From contig JAVKFY010000018.1 of the NCBI GenBank assembly GCA_040223615.1, positions 1-33,015 on the forward strand: DNA of 33,015 nt, read 5' to 3'. The position numbers and the translations under genes are program-made. Origin of the DNA: JAVKFY01 sp040223615. GTDB lineage: Bacteria; Pseudomonadota; Alphaproteobacteria; GCA-2731375. This document shows, one piece after another, positions 1 to 7,933 of this stretch (positions are counted from its first letter, which is position 1; every line of letters begins with the position of its first letter). The notes beneath the pieces were generated by a model. That model ran no database searches, was not told the origin of the DNA, and saw only the letters and a program-made list of their open reading frames with translations.

Positions 1-54
1 GCGCTTGGCGAGTTGGTTCGGATCACGTGGCCGCTTGCGTTTGCTATCTGCCAT
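1..54 (-). CDS. 5' end of a small basic hypothetical protein (partial)
   Basis: Reading leftward from an ATG at 54-52 the first 18 codons give MADSKRKRPRDPNQLAKR, and the frame is open to the window edge. I recall this N-terminus from a widespread family of short, lysine/arginine-rich hypothetical proteins of unknown function that often lie near transposons and on plasmids. The identification rests on recall, not a search. No clear ribosome binding site precedes the ATG. It sits just beyond the point where the solute-binding protein gene is broken, so it probably belongs to inserted or rearranged DNA. Confidence 0.5.
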   Translation of the reverse strand, partial: MADSKRKRPRDPNQLAKR

Positions 55-116
55 TGAGTGAATATGGCATCGGACTGGGCGGGATGCCACCGGGGCCAGA
101 CCGAGCGTGAGCCGTA

Positions 117-1049
117 TCAGATTTCAAACTGACCCACTACCATCGCCTGGCGCACCTTGACGTGCTTCAGGTACTCGTTCCGGTTGTTTACTTCGAGCAG
201 GAAGATCGGCGACAGGTACTCATACCCGCGGGTCTCCACATCTATATGCGGCAGCTCGTCGAGCCGCGGAATGTCGGAGACCGGCACACGGCTGAACGGC
301 GCGTAGTGGACTTCGCCGGTCTCCAGCGCCGCCGCGCGCGCCGCGGCGTCGGGAATGATCCGCCAGACCATGCGGTCCAGGTAGGGCTTCGGCTTGTCCC
401 AATAGTTGGGGTTCCGTTCGAGGATGATGTACTCGCCCTTCTTCCATTCCTTGAACACGAACGGCCCGGTACCGATCGGCTTGTTCAGGCCCGGGTGCCG
501 GGCGATCTCCTGGCCGTCGTCGAAGATGTGCTTCGGGATGACCTGCGACTCATAGCTGCTGAGCGCTTTCATCAGAATCGGCGTCGGCTTGTTGAGCCTG
601 ACGACCACCGTATGGGCGTCGGGTGTATCTACCGCCGCGACGTGCTGGTAGGTGGTGCGCCCGCGCGGGTGCATCTGGCTCCACACCTTCTCCAGCGAGA
701 ACTTCACGTCGGCGGACGTGAAGGGCTTGCCGTCGTGCCAGGTGACGTCTTCGCGGAGCTTGAATTCGTAGGACAGGCCGTCGTCTGAAATGTTCCATGA
801 CTTGGCCAGATGCGGCCGAGGCGTCATGTCGAAATCATAGGTGACCAGGCCGTCGAATATCTTGGTCGAGACCAGGCCGACGAAAGTCGACGAATTGAAC
901 GCCGACACGATCATCGGCGGCTCCGGGAACAGCGCGATGTTCAGCACGCCTCCCTGCTTCGGTTCCGACGTCGCCGCACCGGCGACGGCAACGGTCATGA
1001 CGGTCGCTGCCGCCATTGCCCGCAAAAGGCGTCTTATCATCTGTCGCAT
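117..1049 (-). pseudogene. ABC transporter substrate-binding protein, family 5 (peptide/nickel type), C-terminally truncated
   Basis: This would be the periplasmic solute-binding component of a dipeptide/opine/nickel-type ABC importer. The 310-residue product starts with a signal peptide (basic MRQMIRR, then an alanine-rich hydrophobic stretch, likely cleaved near residue 28). SBP_bac_5 hallmarks follow: EPPM near residue 43, the DGLVTYD region, WHDGKPFTSADVKFS and GTGPFVFKEW. Family members are normally about 500-540 residues. Here homology stops at VRQAM, which usually continues as an AYAIDR-like helix, and a foreign tail (VVGQFEI) leads to a stop at 117-119. About 200 C-terminal residues, including half of the second lobe, are missing, so the protein is unlikely to work. 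The start at 1049 has a GGGGAG ribosome site six bases upstream. It is the last gene of the DUF1989-led operon, 38 bases after the amidohydrolase. No permease or ATPase partner is in the window, so those genes may lie beyond the junction. Confidence 0.85.
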
Positions 1050-1087
1050 CGGTTTCTCCCCGTAGTTGCCGTGACGTACCAGCGACG

Positions 1088-2524
1088 TCAGGCTTGCCGC
1101 AGGCTGAGCGGCGAGATTTCATCGGTCGTACGCTTGGCGAAGTCGTGGTTGGGCGTGTCCCGCATCATGCGGGCCTGTGCCTCGGCCAGGCGGTCCAGCG
1201 CCAGGCGATGGTCCATCGTCAGAACTTTGCCGTCGCGCACGACTTGGCGGCCGTCGACATAGACGTCGCGGACGGCTCGGTCGGCCGCCGTGTAGACCAG
1301 GCAGCGGAGCGGATCACGGGCCGGCTGCATGAACTCGTTGCGCAGGTCGACCAGGATCAGGTCGGCCTTGGCGCCCGGCGCCAGCCGACCGATGTCGTCG
1401 CGCAGCAGCGCCTTGGCGCCCCCGACCGTGGCGGCATGGAACACGTCCGCGGTGTTGGCGGCGCGGATATCACGCGCCGAAACCCTGGCCAGAATGGTGG
1501 CGAGCCGCATCTCCTCGATCAGGTTGTGCGGCGCCACATCAGTGCCCATGCCGAGGTTGACGCCAGCCGACTTGTACTTGCCGAAATTCTCCAGCGTCTG
1601 CCCGTAGCGGGCGAAGGGCGAGGGACAGTGCGCCACGGTGGTCGCGGTATCGACAAGGATCGACAGGTCTCGATGGCTGGCCCAGTTCATCCAGCTACTG
1701 TCGTCAATAAAGATCGCGTGGCCGAAGCTGACGTCCTCGCCAACGAATCCGATCTGGTTCGCCCACTGCACCGGCGTCACGCCGTGACGGCGCACAATCT
1801 CATGAAACTCGAGCACGCCCTGGGCAACGTGGCTGGTGACCGGACGGCCGGTCTCGCGGGCGAGCGCGATGCTGTCGCGCAGCATCTCCTCGGTACAGTT
1901 GTCGATCTGGGCCGGAAAGACGACGCCTGAGAGCCGCCCGCTCTCATGCTGGTCGGCAGCGTTCATCAGGCCGATCGCCGCGTCCATGTTCTTGCGGCCC
2001 TGATCCTCGTCCCATTGATATTTCAGTTCGTGCAGCGATTCCATGTACCAATGCGCGGACGAGTAGCCCGGCGCCACAAAGCCACGCAGGCCGCTCTTAC
2101 CGATCGCATCGAGCCAACCGGGATAGGCGAAGCTCTGGTCGCATAGCGACGTGACGCCGCTCAGCAACAGCTCCGAATAGGCAACCGTGGCCGCGTCGGC
2201 CATGTCGTCCGGATTCAGTCCGAACGCCTGCGCGCGTTCGTAGAGACCCGTCATGTACATGGTCGGCACGCCATGCTCTTCGCGAATGCCGCGGTAGAAC
2301 GGCTCCATGCTGGGATGGGCATGAATGTTGACGAGACCGGGCATCACCATCAGGCCGCTACCGTCGACTGTAACGTCCGCCGCACCGTCGTAACCGCGCC
2401 CGACGAAGCTGATCCTGTCGTCGGCGAAGACGACGTCGGCATCGGTGAGATAGACGTGCTCGCCGGCAGCGGCATCCCACGCCACGACCCAGTCGGCGCC
2501 CTTGATCAGTGTGCTTCCCGTCAT
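1088..2524 (-). CDS. amidohydrolase, TRZ/ATZ/SsnA-like deaminase family
   Basis: A metal-dependent amidohydrolase of 478 residues from the ATG at 2524, which has AGGGG seven bases upstream; longer in-frame starts look spurious. Family hydrolases remove amino or chloro groups from heterocycles or open cyclic amides. Visible metal ligands are H68 and H70 (NIHAH), H232 (TSHVAQ), H269 (FGHAIF) and D329 (GTDVAPHN). The flanking beta-sandwich pieces are also present at the N-terminus (residues 1-60) and in the PGAKADLILVDL segment near the C-terminus. In typical deaminases the H232 motif reads HxAE; here the glutamate position is Gln235, so the chemistry may differ. Its N-terminal 100 residues resemble the fragment at 5104-5424, which suggests duplication. 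It lies between the M20 deacylase and the solute-binding gene on the same strand. Substrate unknown. Confidence 0.85.
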   Translation of the reverse strand: MTGSTLIKGADWVVAWDAAAGEHVYLTDADVVFADDRISFVGRGYDGAADVTVDGSGLMVMPGLVNIHAHPSMEPFYRGIREEHGVPTMYMTGLYERAQAFGLNPDDMADAATVAYSELLLSGVTSLCDQSFAYPGWLDAIGKSGLRGFVAPGYSSAHWYMESLHELKYQWDEDQGRKNMDAAIGLMNAADQHESGRLSGVVFPAQIDNCTEEMLRDSIALARETGRPVTSHVAQGVLEFHEIVRRHGVTPVQWANQIGFVGEDVSFGHAIFIDDSSWMNWASHRDLSILVDTATTVAHCPSPFARYGQTLENFGKYKSAGVNLGMGTDVAPHNLIEEMRLATILARVSARDIRAANTADVFHAATVGGAKALLRDDIGRLAPGAKADLILVDLRNEFMQPARDPLRCLVYTAADRAVRDVYVDGRQVVRDGKVLTMDHRLALDRLAEAQARMMRDTPNHDFAKRTTDEISPLSLRQA

Positions 2525-2606
2525 CTGCCTGCCCCTCGCTCGGCCCCTCGAAAAAAGGATCCCAAGAATGGTAGGCACGAACGTCAGAATTTTACTATTG
2601 GAAAAT

Positions 2607-3869
2607 TTACAGCGCGATCAGATAGTCGAACGCGGCCAGCGTGTGGGTTCTCAGGACGTGGCGGAACTCGGCGATATCGACGCTCTCGTTCGGCGCCCCC
2701 ATGCCCGCCGGCGAGCAGCCGTAGACGAACGACGGCACGCCCTTGACGCGCCAGAAGCGCGTGTCGGTGCCGCCCAGGCTGATGATCGGCTGCGGCGAGC
2801 GGTCCAGGCCGGCGGCCGCATTGCGCGACAGGTGGCCGACCATCTCGTGGCCGGGATCGGACCAGTTCGCCTCCGGGCCGCCGGCCAGGAGTTCCTCGAC
2901 CGTGACGCCTTCATGCTCGCCAGCGATACGGCGGGCGGCCTCGATGACGTCGGCGCGGCTGACGCCCACCGGCAGGCGGAAGTCCACGTCGAGCACGCAG
3001 GCCGACGGCAGCATGTTGATCGCCACGCCGCCTTGCATCACGCCGATATTCGCCGAGATGCGCCGCACCACGTCGGCGGCGCCGCGGCCGAGCGACTGCT
3101 CGATGGCCTCGCGCACCTCGGGCCGATCAAGGGCATCGCGAACCGGCGCCGGCTCGTCGGGCACGGTTGTTTCGATCGCCTCCAGCCGTGCGATCAGGCG
3201 CGCGGCGATCTTGTTGGCGCTCGGGCTGGTGTGCGGGTAGGCGCTGTGGCCGCCGGGCACGTCGATGCGAAAGCGGAGCCACAGGATCGACTTCTCGCCG
3301 AACCGGATGGTCTGCAGGCCGCTCGGCTCGGTGTTCAACACGACGTCGCCGAGCACCTCGTCGGCGCACTGTGTCGTCAGCCAGTCAGCGCCCCACTTTC
3401 CGCCGGTCTCTTCGTCGGACACCACGGTCAGCGTGACCCGGCCAGGCAGCTCCGCGCGCACGCGGTGCAGGTAAGCATGGGCGAAGACCAGCGCGGTGGT
3501 GCCGCACTTCATGTCCACGGTGCCGCGCCCGTAGACGCGACCTTCGATCACCTCGCCGGACAGCGGATCGCCCAACCACGCAGCGCGGTCGCCGATGGGA
3601 AAGACGTCGAGGTGACCGTTGAAGACGAGATGACGTCCGGCCTGGGCACCGCCGAAGCTGCTGACCACGTTCGGCATGGTCTCCTGCGGCGCCTCGGTCC
3701 GGTGGGCGATGCCTTCCTCGTCCAACAGATCGGTGACCAGTCGCGCGGCCTCGCGGGTGTCGCCCGGCGGATTGCAGGTGTCGATGCGGGCGAAGGCGCG
3801 CAGGAAGTCGAGCTGCCGGTCGGCCTCCTTCTCGAGCCAGTCCAGCAGGGTCTGGCGCGGCGCCGTCAT
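2607..3869 (-). CDS. M20 family metallohydrolase (ArgE/DapE/acetylornithine deacetylase-like)
   Basis: A zinc-dependent deacylase/peptidase of 420 residues. The start at 3869 is set by a four-base ATGA overlap with the stop of the HutI-like gene, which implies translational coupling. Catalytic features are in family order: H86 and D88 in NGHLDVFPIGD, bridging D119 in GRGTVDMKCG, and the E153-E154 pair in SDEETGG, followed by the dimerisation (lid) domain around residues 180-300 and a late GGTDTRFW motif. Family members cleave N-acyl, N-formyl, N-succinyl or N-carbamoyl groups from amino acids. In this operon the likely task is hydrolysis of an N-acylated or N-carbamoylated amino acid left after ring opening by the HutI-like enzyme and its neighbours. 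That role is inference; the fold and metal site are visible. Confidence 0.88.
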   Translation of the reverse strand: MTAPRQTLLDWLEKEADRQLDFLRAFARIDTCNPPGDTREAARLVTDLLDEEGIAHRTEAPQETMPNVVSSFGGAQAGRHLVFNGHLDVFPIGDRAAWLGDPLSGEVIEGRVYGRGTVDMKCGTTALVFAHAYLHRVRAELPGRVTLTVVSDEETGGKWGADWLTTQCADEVLGDVVLNTEPSGLQTIRFGEKSILWLRFRIDVPGGHSAYPHTSPSANKIAARLIARLEAIETTVPDEPAPVRDALDRPEVREAIEQSLGRGAADVVRRISANIGVMQGGVAINMLPSACVLDVDFRLPVGVSRADVIEAARRIAGEHEGVTVEELLAGGPEANWSDPGHEMVGHLSRNAAAGLDRSPQPIISLGGTDTRFWRVKGVPSFVYGCSPAGMGAPNESVDIAEFRHVLRTHTLAAFDYLIAL

Positions 3870-5101
3870 CGCCGCAGGCCCACGGACATCTCGTCGTGCA
3901 CCATGGCACCGCGCTTGACGACCGCAAGGCATGCGGCGCCACCGATCAGGTAGGGGATGCCGCGCGGATCGTCGGTGTCCCAGACCGCCAGGTCGGCGTC
4001 GCGGCCGGTGGCGATGGTCCCGGCGCTGTCGGCCAGCCCGAGCGCGCGGGCCGCGTTGGTGGTGAAGCCGCGCAGCGCCTCCTCGGCGGTGAGTCGGAAC
4101 AGGTAGCAGGCAAGGTGCATCTGCGCGGCCGGCGACACCGTCGGCGAGCTGACGGGATTGCAGTTGGTCGCCAGCGCCATCGGCACGCCATGCTGGCGGA
4201 ACAGCTCGACCGGCGGCTTTTGCGTCTCGTGCAAGGTGAAGTGCGCGCCCGGTAGCAGCGTGGCGACGGTGCCGGCCGCGGCCATCTCGCGCACCGTCGC
4301 CTCCGACGCGTATTCCAGGTGATCTGCCGACAGCCCGCCATGCCGGGCGACCAGCGCGCCGGCGCCGAAGTCCGTGTACTGGTCGGCATGCGCCTTCACG
4401 CCCAGTCCATGGGCGGCGGCGCGGGCGTAAAGACGCCCCATCTGCTCATGCGAGAAGCCGACTTCGTCGCAGAAGCCGTCGACCTGGTCGACGATGCCCT
4501 CGTCGATGGCGGCGGGCAGCACCTCGTCGCAGAGGAAGTCGACATAGGCGTCGCGTCGCCCGGCATACTCGGGCGCCAGCCCGTGCGCGCCGAGGAAGGT
4601 CGACACCACAGTGACCGGCAGGTCGCGGCCCAGCGCTCGCGACACCCGCATCGAGGCCATCTCAGTGGCGAAGTCGAGGCCGGAGCCGGACTTGCTCTCC
4701 ACCGTGGTCACGCCGTTGGCGATCAGGCGCACCAGCCGCGCCCGGCTGGCCGCGAACAGGTCCTCCTCGCTTAGAGCCCGGGTGCGCTTGACGATGCCGC
4801 CGACACCGCCGCCGTGCGGTTCAAGGTCCCACCGCTGCCCACCCCCGGACAGCACGTCGAAATCGACATAGCTCTCCTCGCCGTAGACGAGATGGGTGTG
4901 CGGGTCGACGAGGCCCGGCGTAACGACCCGCCCGCCGAGATGCCGCACCGTTCCCGCCTCCGACGACGGCAGCGCCGACATCGGGCCGACCCACTCGACC
5001 TTGCCGCCGCGCACGCCGATGGCGCCATCCGGGATCTGACCGAACGGCTGGTCGCCGGCCATCGTCGCAACACTGGCACCGGTCAGCAGCAGCTCGAACA
5101 T
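3866..5101 (-). CDS. hutI: imidazolonepropionase-like amidohydrolase (HutI family)
   Basis: HutI opens 4-imidazolone-5-propanoate to N-formimino-glutamate in histidine breakdown. The 411-residue product has the full family pattern: DPHTHLVYGE with metal ligands H68 and H70, TTVESKSGSGLD (131-143), STFLGAHGLAPEY (167-179), H238 in KAHADQ, SADHLE with H261, and FFTLRETQ-like FTLHETQKPPVELF. Length matches the family. Two departures are visible: the usual ATDxNPG metal/catalytic motif reads ATNCNPVSSP, with Asn at 313 where I expect Asp, and Val for the usual Gly. No hutH, hutU or hutG is nearby, so this is not a standard hut operon. Together these suggest a HutI-fold enzyme retargeted to another cyclic substrate, for example a hydantoin or substituted imidazolone. 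A GGA-containing ribosome site lies inside the end of the preceding broken gene, and the stop overlaps the M20 start. Confidence 0.85.
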   Translation of the reverse strand: MFELLLTGASVATMAGDQPFGQIPDGAIGVRGGKVEWVGPMSALPSSEAGTVRHLGGRVVTPGLVDPHTHLVYGEESYVDFDVLSGGGQRWDLEPHGGGVGGIVKRTRALSEEDLFAASRARLVRLIANGVTTVESKSGSGLDFATEMASMRVSRALGRDLPVTVVSTFLGAHGLAPEYAGRRDAYVDFLCDEVLPAAIDEGIVDQVDGFCDEVGFSHEQMGRLYARAAAHGLGVKAHADQYTDFGAGALVARHGGLSADHLEYASEATVREMAAAGTVATLLPGAHFTLHETQKPPVELFRQHGVPMALATNCNPVSSPTVSPAAQMHLACYLFRLTAEEALRGFTTNAARALGLADSAGTIATGRDADLAVWDTDDPRGIPYLIGGAACLAVVKRGAMVHDEMSVGLRR

Positions 5102-5103
5102 CT

Positions 5104-5424
5104 CTATCGTCCTTCGAAACGCGGCACCGCCATCGGTGCCAGAAGCCGGGGGCTTCGGGTCCCGTCAGTGATGCCCTTGCGTAGCGGCTCGCTCGACAGG
5201 TGCGAACGAATATCGATGAAACCTGGCATCACCGGCCTAGCGCAATCGTCGATCGCTTGATCGGTCGCGCCCTCGTGGTGCCGGCCGGCGAAGACGACCT
5301 CATTGCCGCGATAGGCAATATCGGCGTCGCGCAGGCAGGCGTCGCACTGGCCGGCCTCGTCCCAGACGATGGCCCGGCCAGCTTGACGAATAATCGTCGT
5401 GCCTCGATCAGACTCGCTCAACAC
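5104..5424 (-). pseudogene. amidohydrolase N-terminal remnant
   Basis: A 106-codon frame from a GTG at 5424, with GGAGG just upstream. It matches only the N-terminal beta-sandwich and first metal segment of an amidohydrolase. It reads parallel to the complete enzyme at 1088-2524: VWD versus AWD, RDADIA versus TDADVV, VVFAGR versus ISFVGR, and VMPGFIDIRSHLSSEPLRKG versus VMPGLVNIHAHPSMEPFYRG. The first metal histidine of HxH has become Arg (IRSH), and the frame ends in an unrelated tail two bases before the HutI-like start. With about 370 residues and the active site missing it cannot be an active amidohydrolase. It is best read as the leftover of a duplicated gene after an internal deletion, kept in frame within the operon so that it may still pass ribosomes to the next gene. 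Confidence 0.75.
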
Positions 5425-5490
5425 CGCCCTCCAGCACGTGGACTCTAACGGCAGGGCGAGGCACCGGAAATCGACGAGGACGCACGGCAG

Positions 5491-6135
5491 CTATGCAAAG
5501 CGCCGAAGCATCTCCGCGTAGCGCACGGCACTGGTCACGCCGTCGATGACCGGAATGCCAAGGCGTGCTCGCAGGCGTGGCTGCAAGGACGACAGTGGCC
5601 CGCCGCCAATCACGATCGCGCGCGCACCATCTTGGCGCACGGCAACGCCGGCCGCTTCCGTCAGGACATCCAGCAGGACCGTGTCACCGTCGCCGAGCCG
5701 GCTGGCCGAGCTCGATCGGACCGACGCGAGACGGTCGGCCAACCCATGGTCCTCGATGCGCCGGCGCATCAAGGCGACGAGATCGGGGGCGCTCGTCACA
5801 ACCGAATACCGGCCGTCAAAGCCTCGCGCCACCAGGCATGCCGCTTCGCAGATACCGACGACGGGGACGGGCGATAGCGTTCGCGCCGCCTCCAGGCCGG
5901 AATCCGTGAAGGCAGCGATGACCACCGCGTCGCAGCGGTCGACGTGCTGACGCAACATGTCGACGACGATTCCGCCGGCTGCCTCGTGCTGCGCGGCATC
6001 AACGATGTAGGGCGGCCCGCGCGGCGCGGTCAGCGGAACCACCTCGGTGCCTGGTGACGCGACCTGCCTTGACAGAACGGCCATCGCGTCGGTCGCGGCC
6101 ACCGTCGTGTTCGGGTTGAGCAACAAGATCCTCAT
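5491..6135 (-). CDS. Asp/Glu/hydantoin racemase family protein
   Basis: A 214-residue member of the Asp/Glu/hydantoin racemase superfamily, recognised from the start MRILLLNPNTT, the phosphate/substrate loop region VIAAFTDSGLEAAR (about residues 72-85), VVGICEAAC (92-100) and AIVIGGGPLSSL (174-185). HyuE-type racemases invert 5-substituted hydantoins or allantoin using two cysteines. At the two positions where those cysteines normally sit (VIACF and VLGC-type motifs) this protein has Ala and Gly. The other cysteines, in GICEAAC and DRCD, are elsewhere. It may therefore be a non-racemase relative. The start at 6135 overlaps the amidase stop by ATGA, so the two are translationally coupled. The context supports a role in cyclic ureide or amide breakdown. 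Confidence 0.82.
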   Translation of the reverse strand: MRILLLNPNTTVAATDAMAVLSRQVASPGTEVVPLTAPRGPPYIVDAAQHEAAGGIVVDMLRQHVDRCDAVVIAAFTDSGLEAARTLSPVPVVGICEAACLVARGFDGRYSVVTSAPDLVALMRRRIEDHGLADRLASVRSSSASRLGDGDTVLLDVLTEAAGVAVRQDGARAIVIGGGPLSSLQPRLRARLGIPVIDGVTSAVRYAEMLRRFA

Positions 6136-7325
6136 GCCGACCGTCCGTGCGCGATGAGCCAGTGGGCGGCGCGCAGCAGGCGTTGGTCGCTGTGACCGGC
6201 GCCGACCAACTGCACCCCCAGCGGCAGGCTTGATGGACCACGCAACAAGGGGAGCGACAGTGCCGGCACCCCACAGAGCGTCCAGAGCGCGAAGAAGACT
6301 GGATTACCGGTTCCTTCCGTCGCCAGTGGCGCTTCGCCAGGGGTCGCCGGGGTCAACACGCCGTCGAAGTCAGCCAGGATCTCGTCCAGCCGCTCGGCCA
6401 ATTCGTGCTGGCGACGCCGCGCCGCCGCGCGCACGGTCGGCGCGATGGTCCGGCCCTGTTCGATCGACCGCCGGAGTAACGGGCTCATGCGATCACCGTG
6501 CTCGGCTTGCAACGGCGCCAGGAACTCGGCGACGTCGGCGTAGACGATCGTTGTCAGGACGTCGAGCGCATCGTCGAACTCGGCCGGCAGGACGATCTCG
6601 CGCGCCTCCACGTCCTGTGCCAGGCGACACACGCGAAGGCGCGTTTCGGCCTGAGCTTCGGGCCAGGCGGCGGTGCGCACAAAGCCCAGGCGCGGCGGCC
6701 GGGTGTCCGCAATCTCGGAATACGCCTGCCCTGCCATGACCGCCGCAACGGCGGACGCTTGCTCGATCGACGTGGCAAGGACGCCAGCCTGGTCGCGTTC
6801 GCTGAGGCGGGCCACGCCGGTCAGCGGGATCAGCCCATGTGTCGGCTTGAACCCCACGACACCGCAGTAGGCCGCCGGGCGCAGCAGCGAACCGACGGTC
6901 TGTGTGCCAATCGCTGCCGGCACCATGCCGGCCGCGACCGCCGCAGCGGACCCGGCCGACGAAGCCCCGGGCGTGCGGGCGGGATCGTGCGGGTTCTTCG
7001 TCCTTAGCTCACCGGCCAGCGCAAACTCAGTGGTGACAGTCTTCCCCAGCATGACCGCCCCCGCCGCTCGAAGTCGCTGGACCAGCGTCGCGTCCGCGGT
7101 CGGGCGCCGGCCGACGCACAGCGGGCTGCCGTTCTCCGTCGGCATGTCGGCAGTATCGATGATGTCCTTGATGCCGACCGGCAGGCCGTCGAGCGGGCCA
7201 GGCGTTCCGGCGCGTGCCTGCGCCATGGCATGCGCAGAGTCGATCCAGGCCCAGGCCTGGATCGCGGCCTCGCGCGCGGCGACCGTCTCTAGACGGTTCG
7301 CGACCCGTGCGACCGCCTCATTCAT
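6132..7325 (-). CDS. amidase, amidase-signature family (short form)
   Basis: A Ser-cisSer-Lys amidase that would hydrolyse a carbon-nitrogen amide bond in the cytoplasm. The 397-residue protein has K53 in VGIKDIID, the serine loop TPGASSAGSAAA with S122/S123 as cis-Ser candidates, and the nucleophile S146 in GTQTVGSLLRPA. The triad looks complete, although the nucleophile motif normally reads GTQTGGS and the second Gly is Val here. The protein is shorter than most signature amidases (450-520), with the reduction mainly in the C-terminal half. Both ends overlap neighbours by ATGA, coupling it to the DUF1989 gene upstream and the racemase-like gene downstream. It resembles the amidases found next to allophanate/urea carboxylase genes and AtzE-like enzymes. 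Substrate unassigned. Confidence 0.88.
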   Translation of the reverse strand: MNEAVARVANRLETVAAREAAIQAWAWIDSAHAMAQARAGTPGPLDGLPVGIKDIIDTADMPTENGSPLCVGRRPTADATLVQRLRAAGAVMLGKTVTTEFALAGELRTKNPHDPARTPGASSAGSAAAVAAGMVPAAIGTQTVGSLLRPAAYCGVVGFKPTHGLIPLTGVARLSERDQAGVLATSIEQASAVAAVMAGQAYSEIADTRPPRLGFVRTAAWPEAQAETRLRVCRLAQDVEAREIVLPAEFDDALDVLTTIVYADVAEFLAPLQAEHGDRMSPLLRRSIEQGRTIAPTVRAAARRRQHELAERLDEILADFDGVLTPATPGEAPLATEGTGNPVFFALWTLCGVPALSLPLLRGPSSLPLGVQLVGAGHSDQRLLRAAHWLIAHGRSA

Positions 7326-7933
7326 GACATCAGGTGCACGTGCACATCACGCGGCTTGGCGCCGCCCGGACCGTTGATCGGCGCGATATCCTGCGGGCAG
7401 GCTGAGAAGACGACAATGCAGTCCATCTCCGCACGCAGCACGACGTAGTCGCCCGGACGGCACGCGGTGGGCTGGAAATCCAGGCTGTTGCGGTCCTCAC
7501 CGACCGGTATGTTCATGAAGATGTTGAATGGTGCGGGAGCCTTGAACGAGGGCGTGACCCCGATCTCGGCCAAGCCCTCCGCGAAGTTATCCTGGCAGTT
7601 CCGGTGGTAGCCGACGACGCCCAGCCGCTCGTAGCGCCATCGATCGCAGGCCGCCATCAGCGTGTCGTGGATGCCAGGCGACGTGTCCGCCTCGATGGTC
7701 AGGATCGGGCGACGGAGATTGGTCAGCAACGTGTCGCCGCAACGCGGATTGATCCGCAGGTTCGCCACACGGGTGCAGTCATTCGACTGCCATTCCGCCA
7801 AGTCGTAGGCGTTGAGCGCCCAGCAGTCCACGACCTGCGTTCCATGGGTGTTGACCAGCTTGACTGCCTGCCCGGCGGACCGCCGAAACGCTTTGCCGTG
7901 GCCGGCTGGAACGTTGAGGACATCGTTGGACAT
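7322..7933 (-). CDS. DUF1989 / urea carboxylase-associated family protein
   Basis: A 203-residue DUF1989 protein. I chose the ATG at 7933 because a GGAGGG ribosome site lies just upstream; the reading frame stays open for another 130 codons upstream but has no protein-like character there. Recognisable elements are VPAGHGKAFRRSAGQAVKLVNTHGTQVVD, the cysteine in NDCTRV, the ILTIEADTSPGIHDTLMAACD block, the HRNCQDN segment and the C-terminal GGAKPRDVHV. DUF1989 members occur beside urea carboxylase genes, and paired members have been assigned to carboxyguanidine deiminase in guanidine degradation. Here it is single, with no urea carboxylase in the window. As first gene of the operon running to position 117 it probably defines the promoter-proximal step for a urea- or guanidine-like moiety. 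That last point is inference. Confidence 0.87.
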   Translation of the reverse strand: MSNDVLNVPAGHGKAFRRSAGQAVKLVNTHGTQVVDCWALNAYDLAEWQSNDCTRVANLRINPRCGDTLLTNLRRPILTIEADTSPGIHDTLMAACDRWRYERLGVVGYHRNCQDNFAEGLAEIGVTPSFKAPAPFNIFMNIPVGEDRNSLDFQPTACRPGDYVVLRAEMDCIVVFSACPQDIAPINGPGGAKPRDVHVHLMS

